Translations under genes and position numbers: made by a program
Notes under the pieces: generated by a model
What the model saw: only the letters and a program-made list of their open reading frames with translations
Told to the model about the DNA's origin: nothing
Databases searched by the model: none
Shown here: one piece after another, positions 9,873-17,711 of the stretch
Layout: each line of letters opens with the position of its first letter
Position numbering within the stretch: the stretch's first letter is position 1
From: Microlunatus soli
Lineage (GTDB): Bacteria > Actinomycetota > Actinomycetes > Propionibacteriales > Propionibacteriaceae
Assembly (NCBI RefSeq): GCF_900105385.1
Contig: NZ_LT629772.1
Span: forward strand, 4,836,001 to 4,900,000
Length of the DNA: 64,000 nt
Direction: 5' to 3'

Positions 9873-9931
9873 GACAGCGTGGCCGCTCCGGTCGTCCGCT
9901 CGATGAAGTATCCCGACTACGTCGTACCGCG

Positions 9932-9937
9932 TAGACT
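9932..9937 (+). promoter_or_regulatory. -10 element of folC
   Basis: TAGACT, 9 bp before the folC ATG with no Shine-Dalgarno between them; near-leaderless arrangement. Confidence 0.45.
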
Positions 9938-9946
9938 CGCACCGCC

Positions 9947-11548
9947 ATGTCTGAGATCCCCACCGATGCCGAAACCCCGTCGCATGCCGCCATCGTCGCA
10001 GCGCTGACCGCCCGCTGGCCCGAGCACCGGGTCGCGCCGAGCCTGGGCCGGATCGCGGCGCTGACCGAGCTGCTCGGCGACCCACAGCACGCCTACCCGG
10101 TGATCCAGATCACCGGTACGAACGGCAAGGGCAGCACCGCCGCGATGATCGACGCCCTGCTGCGCTCGGTCGGATTGCGGACCGGGCGCTTCAGCAGCCC
10201 GCATCTGACCGACATCGGCGAACGGATCCGGATCGACGGCGAGCCGCTGGCGGCCGACCGGTTCGATGAGATCTGGGCCGAGGTCGAGCCGTATGTCGAC
10301 CTGGTCGACCAGCAGCAGATCGACGGCGTGGCGATGACCTTCTTCGAGATCATCACCGGGATGGCCTACGCCGCATTCGCCGACGCCCCGGTCGACGTGG
10401 CGATCGTCGAGGTCGGTCTGGGTGGCAGTTGGGACGCCACCAGCGTGGCCGACGCGAAGGTTGCGGTGATCACGCCGATCGATCTCGATCACACCCATCT
10501 GCTCGGCGATGACGTCACCAGCATCGCCGCCGAGAAGTCCGGCATCATCAAGGCCGGCGCGCAGGCGGTGCTGGCCGGTCAGCAGCCCGAAGTGGCCAGG
10601 ATCCTGCTGCAGCGGGCCGCCGAGGTCGGCGCCACCGTGCAACGCGAAGGGCTCGAGTTCGGCGTCCTGGACCGGGTGCTCGGGGTCGGCGGCCAGCAGT
10701 TGCGGCTGGACTCCGCAGCAGGCCCGATCGAGGACATCTTCCTGCCGCTCTACGGTGCCCATCAGGCCGAGAACGCCGCGGTCGCGCTGGCCGCGGCCGA
10801 GGCGTTCGTCGGACTGAAGGGGATCGACCCCGACATCGTCCGGGAGGGATTCGCCGGTGTCGAGGCCGAGGGCCGGCTGGAGATCGTCCGACGTTCGCCG
10901 CCGATCGTTCTGGATGCGGCACACAACCCGCACGGCGCCCGCGCGACGGCAGCGGCGATCGGAGAATCCTTCGACTTCACGCCGCTGGTCGGCGTGCTGG
11001 CGATCATGAAGGACAAGGATGCCGAGGGCGTGCTGCGTGCCTACGCCGATCTGTTCAGCTCGGTGATCACCACCCAGGTCGCTTCCACCGATCGTGGCTT
11101 GCCGGCCGACGATCTGGCCGAGCTCGCCGCCGGCATCTTCGGAGCGGACCGGGTCCGTGCCGTGCCGCGGATGGACGACGCCATCGAGGCAGCGATCGCC
11201 GAGGCCGAGGCCGACGGGGCGACCACCCCCGGTGTCGTGATCACCGGTTCGGTGATCGCCGTCGGTGAGGCCCGGACGCTGCTGGTCGGCGCCGAGCGGC
11301 CGACCCCGGCCAGCGCCGCGGCGGTGACCGGCGAGGGGATCCTGGACGCGTCCGCAGCGCCGATCGTCGACGGGGTCTACCTCGATCCCGACGACGAGGA
11401 CGAGGACGACGAGAAGGACTACAGCTACGGCCCGGAGTACGGCGAGCAGCTGACCGAGGACGACGAGGACGAGGCCCCGGTGAGGGACGAGCGGGCGACC
11501 GACAACTCCGCGGCCTACGGTCCGCTGGCCGAGGACGATCCGCGATGA
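9947..11548 (+). CDS. folC: Bifunctional folylpolyglutamate/dihydrofolate synthase
   Basis: Mur-ligase-family enzyme adding glutamate to (dihydro)folates, 533 residues. The ATP P-loop is TGTNGKGST (about residues 57-65), followed by the folate-loop segment SSPHLTDIGERI. The C-terminal ligase domain includes DAAHNPHG near residue 323. The catalytic part ends near residue 460; beyond it is an acidic tail with repeated Asp/Glu runs (about residues 485-515), longer than the usual family length of 430-460. It overlaps the DUF4233 gene by four bases (ATGA), an arrangement conserved in Actinobacteria (Rv2447c/Rv2446c in M. tuberculosis). Confidence 0.95.
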   Translation: MSEIPTDAETPSHAAIVAALTARWPEHRVAPSLGRIAALTELLGDPQHAYPVIQITGTNGKGSTAAMIDALLRSVGLRTGRFSSPHLTDIGERIRIDGEPLAADRFDEIWAEVEPYVDLVDQQQIDGVAMTFFEIITGMAYAAFADAPVDVAIVEVGLGGSWDATSVADAKVAVITPIDLDHTHLLGDDVTSIAAEKSGIIKAGAQAVLAGQQPEVARILLQRAAEVGATVQREGLEFGVLDRVLGVGGQQLRLDSAAGPIEDIFLPLYGAHQAENAAVALAAAEAFVGLKGIDPDIVREGFAGVEAEGRLEIVRRSPPIVLDAAHNPHGARATAAAIGESFDFTPLVGVLAIMKDKDAEGVLRAYADLFSSVITTQVASTDRGLPADDLAELAAGIFGADRVRAVPRMDDAIEAAIAEAEADGATTPGVVITGSVIAVGEARTLLVGAERPTPASAAAVTGEGILDASAAPIVDGVYLDPDDEDEDDEKDYSYGPEYGEQLTEDDEDEAPVRDERATDNSAAYGPLAEDDPR

Positions 11549-11901
11549 AGGCACTGAGCCTGCGGGCCGGCAATCCGATGGGCCGGGCGATGATGGTGAC
11601 CCTGTTCCTGCAGCTGATCGCCTTCGCTCTGGCGATCCCGGTGATGACCCAGCTCGCCGGCATCCCGACCGTGACCGCCGTCGCCACCGCCGGCGGTGCA
11701 GCAGCCCTCTGCCTGGTCGCCGGCGGGGCATTCCGGACGCCGGTCGGCTACCCGCTCGGCTGGCTGGCTCAGGTGGCCGGGCTGGCGCTCGGCTTCGTGG
11801 TCGGCGTGATGTTCGTGGTCGGCGGCATCTTCCTTGCGGTCTACCTGCTGGCCTTCGTGCTGGGCAAGAAGATCGACAACGCCTCGGTCCAGAGCGCGTA
11901 G
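11545..11901 (+). CDS. DUF4233 membrane protein
   Basis: Small membrane protein of 118 residues with three or four hydrophobic segments, start codon overlapping the folC stop (ATGA). DUF4233 proteins sit between folC and ndk across Actinobacteria (Rv2446c), and their function is not known. Here the ndk neighbour is 7 kb away. The last 61 bp are overlapped on the other strand by the inositol-phosphatase-like gene, an unusually long tail-to-tail overlap. Confidence 0.9.
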   Translation: MKALSLRAGNPMGRAMMVTLFLQLIAFALAIPVMTQLAGIPTVTAVATAGGAAALCLVAGGAFRTPVGYPLGWLAQVAGLALGFVVGVMFVVGGIFLAVYLLAFVLGKKIDNASVQSA

Positions 11902-12671
11902 AGCTCGTCGGCAACCCCGCGCCGGGCGACCATGATTCCGCCGGCTGCGGGGAAGGGGTTCTGCGCCCCGGACTCGTCCAGCACCGCCAGCCCGGCTTCC
12001 TGACACAGCAGGGCGGCGGCCAGATGATCTTCGGGATGGAATTCGCCGATCACCGCGCCGGAGGTTCGGCCGGCCGACGGCTGGGCCAGGGTCAGAGTGC
12101 CCGATCCCATCACCCGGGTCGTGCAGAGCCGCTCGGCCAGGGCGGCCAGCAACCCGTCCATCCCCGGCCATGGTTGGTAGCCTGCCCACTCGCTGCCGAC
12201 CACTCCGCCGGTCAGCGTCTCCGGTCCGGCATCGAGTCGCATCGGGGTATCGCCGAGGAAGGTTCCGCGTCCGGCAACAGCCGACAGCACCTCGCGGCGC
12301 CACGGATCGGCGACCACAGCGACCAGCGGACGGTCGCCGATCGCCATCGACAGCGAGAACGACGTCCACGGGATGCCGGCCGCGAGATTGGTGGTGCCGT
12401 CCACCGGGTCGCAATACCAGGTCGGGCCGTCGCCTGCGGTGCCGCCGTACTCCTCGCCGACCACGACGTGATCGGGCAATTCCTCGGCGACGATCGCTCG
12501 CACCGCTCGTTCGACGGCCGTGTCCACCGCCGTCACCACATCTGCCGCATGCTTCTTGGTCCTGATCTCTCCCAGCGGCATCTCGCGGGTGATCCGGATC
12601 GCCTCGTCGGCGGCCCGTCTGGCGGTGTTGATCGATCTCTCCAGGTCCGCGGCGGCCATCGGCTCAGTCAT
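11841..12671 (-). CDS. Inositol monophosphatase family protein
   Basis: Mg-dependent phosphatase of the IMPase/HisN/CysQ superfamily, 276 residues from ATG 12671. The metal sites are recognisable: VVGEEYGG (motif 1) and DPVDGTTNLAAG (motif 2). The third motif is degenerate (HPEDHLAAALLCQEAG instead of WDxAAG). Substrate could be inositol phosphate, histidinol phosphate or another sugar phosphate; the sequence does not decide. The start at 12671 is supported by TAGGGT 7 bp upstream. It is divergent from the LLM oxidoreductase, sharing a spacer with a strong palindrome, and overlaps DUF4233 by 61 bp at its 3' end. Confidence 0.88.
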   Translation of the reverse strand: MTEPMAAADLERSINTARRAADEAIRITREMPLGEIRTKKHAADVVTAVDTAVERAVRAIVAEELPDHVVVGEEYGGTAGDGPTWYCDPVDGTTNLAAGIPWTSFSLSMAIGDRPLVAVVADPWRREVLSAVAGRGTFLGDTPMRLDAGPETLTGGVVGSEWAGYQPWPGMDGLLAALAERLCTTRVMGSGTLTLAQPSAGRTSGAVIGEFHPEDHLAAALLCQEAGLAVLDESGAQNPFPAAGGIMVARRGVADELYALWTEALSIFLPSTKASR

Positions 12672-12678
12672 GGCCCGT

Positions 12679-12684
12679 ACCCTA
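12679..12684 (-). promoter_or_regulatory. -10 element of the inositol-phosphatase-like gene
   Basis: TAGGGT on the minus strand, 7 bp before the ATG at 12671; leaderless. The palindrome at 12696-12719 falls on the matching -35 region. Confidence 0.45.
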
Positions 12685-12695
12685 GCGACAATCGT

Positions 12696-12719
12696 AAAGT
12701 ACAATCATAATTGTATTTT
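12696..12719. promoter_or_regulatory. Palindromic operator, probable TetR-family site
   Basis: Arms AAAGTACAAT (12696-12705) and ATTGTATTTT (12710-12719) around a CATA centre; 9 of 10 arm positions pair. It is an AT-rich island in the divergent spacer between the inositol-phosphatase-like gene and the LLM oxidoreductase, placed to cover both promoters. Size and symmetry suit a TetR dimer, and a TetR gene lies 0.9 kb away. No copy occurs upstream of the operon that carries that TetR gene. Confidence 0.6.
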
Positions 12720-12751
12720 GATCGCGGATCGTTCCACGGAGGGGAGATCTC

Positions 12752-13582
12752 ATGACACCGGGTGAGCGACGCCGGCTTCGGTTCGGCGTGCTCGGGACCG
12801 ACGATGCCGATGTCGCCGACCAGGCGCGTCAGGCCGAGGCGCTGGGGTTCGACATCTTCGCCCTCAGTGATCATCTGCACGGCAGTCGACCGACTCTCGA
12901 GCCATGGACCGCGTTGACGTGGGCCGCTGCGGCGACGGAGCGGATCGCGGTGCTCACCGACGTGCTCGGGTTGCCCTACCGGGAGCCGCCGGTGCTGGCC
13001 AAGATGGCCGAGACGCTGGACCGGCTGTCCGGCGGACGGCTGATCCTCGGACTGGGCAACGGTGGCTACGAGCCGGAGTTCGCGGCGTTCGGGCTGGCAA
13101 CGCGGACACCGGGACAGAAGGTGGCCGCGCTGGGGGAGGCGATCGAGATCCTGCGCGCGCTCTGGTCGGGCCGAGCGACGACGTCGGACGGGGAGCACTA
13201 CCGGCTGACTGACGCCGTGATCGCGCCACCCCCGGAGCACCCGATCCCGATCTGGGTCGGTTCGTACGGACCGAAGGCACTGGCCCAGACCGGGGCTCTG
13301 GCCGACGGCTGGCTGCCCTCGATCCAGCGGCTCGAACCGGACCAGGCCGCAGCCATGAAGAAGGCGGTCGACGAAGCGGCGGTGTCGGCCGGCCGGCATC
13401 CGGGCGATCTGAGCTACGCCTGCAACATCCAGGTCGGCTCCGGTGACGCCGGGACGACCGTCCGGCAGCTCCGGGACATCGCCGCGCTGGGTTTCGACAC
13501 CTTCGTGGTCGCCGGACTGACCGACAGCCGCGCCCGTGAGCAGTTCGCCCGGGAGATCGTGCCGCTCGTCGTCGGCGACTGA
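12752..13582 (+). CDS. LLM-class flavin/F420-dependent oxidoreductase
   Basis: Bacterial-luciferase-fold monooxygenase or dehydrogenase of 276 residues using reduced FMN or, more likely in this phylum, coenzyme F420. Characteristic segments are FGVLGTDDADVADQARQAEALGFD at the N-terminus (shortened here to its role: first beta-alpha unit), LSDHLHGSRP, LGLGNGGYEPEFAAFG, and IPIWVGSYGPKAL near residue 165. ATG 12752 has a GGAGGGGAG-type ribosome site. Substrate unknown. Expression probably shares control with the divergent gene through the palindrome at 12696-12719. It converges with the TetR gene, with 5 bp between stops. Confidence 0.88.
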   Translation: MTPGERRRLRFGVLGTDDADVADQARQAEALGFDIFALSDHLHGSRPTLEPWTALTWAAAATERIAVLTDVLGLPYREPPVLAKMAETLDRLSGGRLILGLGNGGYEPEFAAFGLATRTPGQKVAALGEAIEILRALWSGRATTSDGEHYRLTDAVIAPPPEHPIPIWVGSYGPKALAQTGALADGWLPSIQRLEPDQAAAMKKAVDEAAVSAGRHPGDLSYACNIQVGSGDAGTTVRQLRDIAALGFDTFVVAGLTDSRAREQFAREIVPLVVGD

Positions 13583-13594
13583 CTCAGTCAGTCG
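13576..13594. terminator. Short inverted repeat spanning two convergent stop codons
   Basis: CGACTGAC (13576-13583) and GTCAGTCG (13587-13594) around a 3-base centre. Both the LLM stop and the TetR stop lie inside the repeat. It may be a weak bidirectional terminator; the tight loop and lack of T-run keep confidence low. Confidence 0.35.
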
Positions 13595-14229
13595 CGGGAG
13601 TAGCCGTGCAGGAAGGCCTCGACGCCGGCGGTGATCATTGCCGCAGCCTGCTTCCTGGTCACCCGTCGCCCGGGGCGCAGTGGATCGGTGATCGTGACGA
13701 GTCGGGTGAAGTGCAGGGCCGCGAGATCGGGATCCTCGACCCGTAAGCTGCCGCGGTCGGCCAGAGCGGCGAAGGCTCGTGCCAGCGCTCGGCGGACGTG
13801 CAGCGGGCCGGCCTCCTGCCAGGCGTCGAGGGCGTTCGGCGGGATCCGACCGATCTCGGCACGCATCTGCTCGACCAGCGCGTGATGCTCGGCCTGATCA
13901 GGCAACGGACGGGTCCAGTCGGTCGCGAACGCGATCAGCGCTGCAGTGAGGTCGTCCCGGTGCTCGGATGCCTGACCGAGGTGTCGGTCGATGATCTCGA
14001 CCTGTGCTGCGGCCACGCGGGCCGCGCTGTCGGCGATGGTTGCCTGGAGCAGGGCTGCCTTGCCGTCGAAATGGTTGTAGATCGTTCGGGTCGAGACATC
14101 GGCTCGGGCGGCGATCAGCTCGATGCTCGCCGCGGCATAGCCCAGTTCGCTGAACACCGACAACGATGCATCGAGGACGGCCTGCTGTTTGGCCGGATCG
14201 GGACCGCGACGTCGTGGGGCTGTCGTCAT
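13588..14229 (-). CDS. TetR-family transcriptional regulator
   Basis: Repressor of 213 residues from ATG 14229, which overlaps the glycerophosphodiesterase stop by four bases. The N-terminal DNA-binding domain (about residues 10-60) shows AARADVSTRTIYNHFDGK as the helix-turn-helix; the C-terminal ligand domain is of generic TetR_C type. It is the last gene of the importer-phosphodiesterase operon and so probably senses its substrate or product. The 54 extra N-terminal residues open further upstream are arginine-rich noise inside the neighbouring gene. The palindrome at 12696-12719 is a possible target. Confidence 0.9.
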   Translation of the reverse strand: MTTAPRRRGPDPAKQQAVLDASLSVFSELGYAAASIELIAARADVSTRTIYNHFDGKAALLQATIADSAARVAAAQVEIIDRHLGQASEHRDDLTAALIAFATDWTRPLPDQAEHHALVEQMRAEIGRIPPNALDAWQEAGPLHVRRALARAFAALADRGSLRVEDPDLAALHFTRLVTITDPLRPGRRVTRKQAAAMITAGVEAFLHGYSRD

Positions 14230-14933
14230 CGGCGGAGTTCCTGCAGCAGTCCGATCCGGTTGGTGATCATCGCGGTCACACCGCGATCCAGTAACTGCCG
14301 CATCACCGCCTCGTCGTCGACGGTCCAGCAGCAGCTGGCCAGTCCATGATCGGCGATCCAGCCCAGGACGGCGTCGTCCACCATCGGCCAATGCGGATTG
14401 AACGCCTCCGGCGCCAGGTCGGCGACCATCGCATCGGACGGCAACCGGCCGTCCTGATCACCTTCGTCCCAGGAGAAGATGATCCGGGCCTGCGGATCTG
14501 CCTCCCGGATCACCCGCAACGAGTCGAACCGACCGCACCAGATCGCCTGGTCGACAGTGATCACCCCGGATCGGACCGCTTCGGCGACCACCAGCCGGCT
14601 CGGTTCGGCCCAGTCCTCAGAGTCCATGTCGATCAACAGGGCCTTGCCCGACGGTCCGATCAACTCCAGTGCTGCTGCCAGTGACGGGATCTGCTCGATC
14701 TGATCATGGTCGACCTCGGTGACCGTGCGCGGATCGTTCCACAGCCGGTCCAGGGTCAGATCGTGCAGGAGCACCACCTGACCGTCGGCGGTGACCTTGA
14801 CGTCGATCTCGACGATGTCGGCGCCGGCCTGCAGAGCGGCGGCGACGCCGGGCAGCGTGTTCTCCCGGTGCCCGATCGGCTCTCCGCGGTGGGCGATCGC
14901 GCGGAACGGCCCGCCGGGTGTCAGCGAGGTCAT
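14226..14933 (-). CDS. Glycerophosphodiester phosphodiesterase
   Basis: Cytoplasmic TIM-barrel enzyme of 235 residues cleaving glycerophosphodiesters to glycerol-3-phosphate and an alcohol. Catalytic landmarks are AHRGEPIGHRENTLPG (first His-Arg-Gly, and Glu-Asn-Thr) at residues 14-29, EIDVKVTADGQVVLLHD (acidic metal ligands and second His) at about residues 42-58, and a GVTAMITNRIGLL end. No signal peptide. ATGA overlaps link it to both the ATPase upstream and the TetR gene downstream. The context suggests it processes the solute brought in by the importer of the same operon. Confidence 0.93.
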   Translation of the reverse strand: MTSLTPGGPFRAIAHRGEPIGHRENTLPGVAAALQAGADIVEIDVKVTADGQVVLLHDLTLDRLWNDPRTVTEVDHDQIEQIPSLAAALELIGPSGKALLIDMDSEDWAEPSRLVVAEAVRSGVITVDQAIWCGRFDSLRVIREADPQARIIFSWDEGDQDGRLPSDAMVADLAPEAFNPHWPMVDDAVLGWIADHGLASCCWTVDDEAVMRQLLDRGVTAMITNRIGLLQELRR

Positions 14934-15961
14934 GCCAGTGCTCCGGTCTCGTCGTAGATCAACACCGAGGACAACCGGAGACCGACGGTGTCGCCGACGG
15001 CATGCTCGGCGGTCGTTGCGGCGAAGGCTCGCAGCGACAGATCTCCGGAGACCTCCAACACCAGCTCGGTGAAGTGCCCACGTGGAATGGTCCGGGTGAT
15101 TGTTGCGCTCGTTCCGGTCTCGCCGGCACCGACGATGATCACATTCTCGGGGCGGACCCCGACCGTGCGCGGTCCGTCACCCGGCGGGACCGGTCGATCC
15201 ACGGGGATCCCGGCGAGCAGCTCGGCGTCGAAGGTGTTCATCGCACCGACGAAGCCACCGACGAACCGGGTCGCCGGGTGCCGGTAGAGCTGGACCGGCT
15301 CGGAATACTGCTCGATCCGGCCCGCGTTCATCACCGCCACCCGATCGGAGATGCTGAGCGCCTCGTCCTGATCGTGGGTGACCACTACCGTGGTGATGCC
15401 GAGTCGCTGCTGGATCTCACGGATGTCCTCCCGGACTCGCACCCGCAGCTTGGCGTCCAGGTTGCTCAACGGTTCGTCCAGCAGCAGTACCGCCGGTCGT
15501 TGCACCAGGGCACGGGCCAGCGCCACCCGCTGCTGTTCACCGCCGGAGATCCGGGCCGGCCGACTCTTCACGTGGTGCATCAGGTTGACCAACTCGAGCA
15601 TCTCGTGCACCCGCTCGGTCAGCTCGGCCTTCGGGGTCTTGCGCAACCGCAACGCGTAGGCGACGTTGTCGAAGACTGTCATGTGCGGCCAGAGGGCGTA
15701 GTTCTGGAAGACCATTGCGGTCGGCCGCTTCTCCGGCGGCACCCGGGTGACGTCGCTGCCGTCGATGGTGACCGTGCCGAGGTCGGGGGTCAGGAACCCG
15801 GCGATCATTCGCAATGTCGTCGTCTTGCCGCAGCCGGACGGTCCGAGCAGGCAGACCAGCTCGCCCGTGGCCACGGTCAGGTCGAGATCGTCGACGATCG
15901 TCCGGCCGCCGAGATCCTTGCCGATCCCGGCCAGCACCAGGCCTTGATCGTGGGTTGTCAT
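14930..15961 (-). CDS. ABC transporter ATP-binding protein, UgpC/PotA type
   Basis: Importer ATPase of 343 residues from ATG 15961. Walker A GPSGCGKTTT near residue 40, signature ISGGEQQRVALARAL near residue 137, Walker B VLLLDEPLSNLD, and switch His in VVTHDQDEAL are all intact. A C-terminal TOBE-like regulatory region follows (about residues 240-343), with GVRPENVIIV inside it. It energises the two permeases encoded immediately upstream; each gene overlaps the next by 1 or 4 bases. Confidence 0.95.
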   Translation of the reverse strand: MTTHDQGLVLAGIGKDLGGRTIVDDLDLTVATGELVCLLGPSGCGKTTTLRMIAGFLTPDLGTVTIDGSDVTRVPPEKRPTAMVFQNYALWPHMTVFDNVAYALRLRKTPKAELTERVHEMLELVNLMHHVKSRPARISGGEQQRVALARALVQRPAVLLLDEPLSNLDAKLRVRVREDIREIQQRLGITTVVVTHDQDEALSISDRVAVMNAGRIEQYSEPVQLYRHPATRFVGGFVGAMNTFDAELLAGIPVDRPVPPGDGPRTVGVRPENVIIVGAGETGTSATITRTIPRGHFTELVLEVSGDLSLRAFAATTAEHAVGDTVGLRLSSVLIYDETGALA

Positions 15962-16776
15962 CGGATCTGGAACCCTTCTGCCAATTGGCCGCCCATCACA
16001 TGCTTGCGAACCAGCATCAGCAAGATCACCGAGGGGATGGACAGCAGGATCGAGAACACCGCCGCCACCTGGCGTGGATAGTTCAGCACCAAGGAGTACA
16101 TCGTCGTCGGCATCGTATAGAACACCGGCGCGCCGACCAGATAGGTGCCTTGTGCTTCGTCGAAGGAGGCCAGGAAGCTCATGATCAACGCCACCAGGAT
16201 GCCCGGCAGCGCCATCGGCAAGGTGATCGTGAAGAACACCCTGAAGCGGCTCGCGCCGGCGTCCCGGGCCGCCTCCTCCAGGCTGCGTGGCACCGACGCG
16301 AACGCCGCCGCCGGGATCCAGGTCATGAAGACGATGGTGCCGAGCAGGTGCACGATCACCACGCCGGCGAACGTGCTCATCAGGTTGAACGCGTAGAACA
16401 GTGCGGCCAGCGCGACGAACAGGCCGGTCTTGGGGAAGGCGTTGGTGGCGAACAGCCCGATCAGGAAGATCCTCCGGCCGGGAAAGTCGAAGCGGGCGAA
16501 GGCGTACGCCGCCGGCAGGCAGATCGCGCTGGAGACCAGCAACGTGGTGACGGCGAAGGCGACACTCAGCCGCATCGAGGAGAACAGCTGCGGATTGGCG
16601 AACACCGTCCGCCACCACTTCAGTGTCCAGCCGTCGGGCAACAGGTGGGGATAGGTCCAGCTGGTCGCGAAGGCCCGGATCGCCAACCAGAGCAACGGCC
16701 CGACGATGAAGATCAGCAGAGCGACGATGAAGATCACGGTCAGGATCCGTCGGACCACCGCAGCGATGCCCGTCAT
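15958..16776 (-). CDS. ABC transporter permease, PotC/YnjC-like second subunit
   Basis: Permease of 272 residues with six membrane segments and the EAA loop EEAARDAGASRFRVFFTITL near residue 165. Start at 16776 is inside the previous gene's stop (TGATG, 1-base overlap) and its stop overlaps the ATPase start (ATGA). This arrangement of two PotB/PotC-like permeases with a UgpC/PotA-type ATPase occurs in transporters for polyamines, iron, and phosphonate- or glycerophosphodiester-like solutes; the downstream phosphodiesterase favours the last. Confidence 0.93.
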   Translation of the reverse strand: MTGIAAVVRRILTVIFIVALLIFIVGPLLWLAIRAFATSWTYPHLLPDGWTLKWWRTVFANPQLFSSMRLSVAFAVTTLLVSSAICLPAAYAFARFDFPGRRIFLIGLFATNAFPKTGLFVALAALFYAFNLMSTFAGVVIVHLLGTIVFMTWIPAAAFASVPRSLEEAARDAGASRFRVFFTITLPMALPGILVALIMSFLASFDEAQGTYLVGAPVFYTMPTTMYSLVLNYPRQVAAVFSILLSIPSVILLMLVRKHVMGGQLAEGFQIR

Positions 16777-17711
16777 CAGACCCGTCCGGCATCGCGGGCG
16801 GACCGGAAGTTCGCCCAGACGTAGAAGGCGCCGAAGACGGCAGCCACCGCGAACACCACCACCGCCATCACCACCGACTGCTGCGGTCGATTGAAGGACT
16901 GGAAGTAGGACACCATGTCGACGCCGAGCATGCTGGGGGCGTTCGGGCCGGTGAAGTAGGGCACCGTGAAGGCGCCCAGGGTGCCGATCGCGGTGAAGGT
17001 CAGAGCGATCACCGTCGGCACCAGGGTCAGTGGTGCGACCACCGTCCGGACGATCGTGATCAGACCCGCGCCGGCGTCCCGCGCTGCCTCCAACAGCGAA
17101 TCCGGTACTCCCTGCACCCCGGAGGTGATCATCAGCGTCGCGAACGGCAGATGCGTCCAGACCAACCCGATCGTCACGCAGACCATGGTGTAGCCCCAGG
17201 TCGGTCCCTCCAGCCCGAGATGGGCACAGATCGACCGGACGAAGCCGTCCCGGGCGTAGAAGGTGAGCATCGCCCAGGAGGCGATCACCACCGGGATGAA
17301 CATCGGCACCACGGCCAGCCCGGAGACCAGCTTGGCCACCGCCGAACGCAGCTTCTGGTCCTCCGGACTGGTCCGCAGATAGATCGCGATCACCCAGGCC
17401 AACACCACCACTGCCAGCGTGGAGATCAACGTGATCACCACGGTCACCAGCAGATCCTTGCGGAAGCGCGGATCGGTGAACACGTCCCGGTAGGCGCCGA
17501 GCGTCTGCTGATACCAGGAAGAAACCGTGTGTTGGCCGCGGGCGATGGTGGCGATCGTCTGGTTCAGCCCGCCGACATGGCCCAAGCTGTACGCGATCGC
17601 GACCAAGATCGGGAACCCGACGAAGATCGCCGCGACAATGATCGGCGGACTGGCCAGTGCCAAACCGAGCAGGGCGGACGACCCGCTGGACCGCTTGCGT
17701 TGCCGCGACAT
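16776..17711 (-). CDS. ABC transporter permease, PotB-like first subunit
   Basis: Permease of 311 residues from ATG 17711, overlapping the binding-protein stop by one base (TGATG). A basic N-terminus (MSRQRKRSS) precedes six membrane segments, and the EAA loop is LEAARDAGAGLITIVRTVVA near residue 210. The reading frame is open much further upstream, but that part lies in the binding-protein gene and is a shadow. It forms the channel with the next gene's product. Confidence 0.93.
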   Translation of the reverse strand: MSRQRKRSSGSSALLGLALASPPIIVAAIFVGFPILVAIAYSLGHVGGLNQTIATIARGQHTVSSWYQQTLGAYRDVFTDPRFRKDLLVTVVITLISTLAVVVLAWVIAIYLRTSPEDQKLRSAVAKLVSGLAVVPMFIPVVIASWAMLTFYARDGFVRSICAHLGLEGPTWGYTMVCVTIGLVWTHLPFATLMITSGVQGVPDSLLEAARDAGAGLITIVRTVVAPLTLVPTVIALTFTAIGTLGAFTVPYFTGPNAPSMLGVDMVSYFQSFNRPQQSVVMAVVVFAVAAVFGAFYVWANFRSARDAGRV

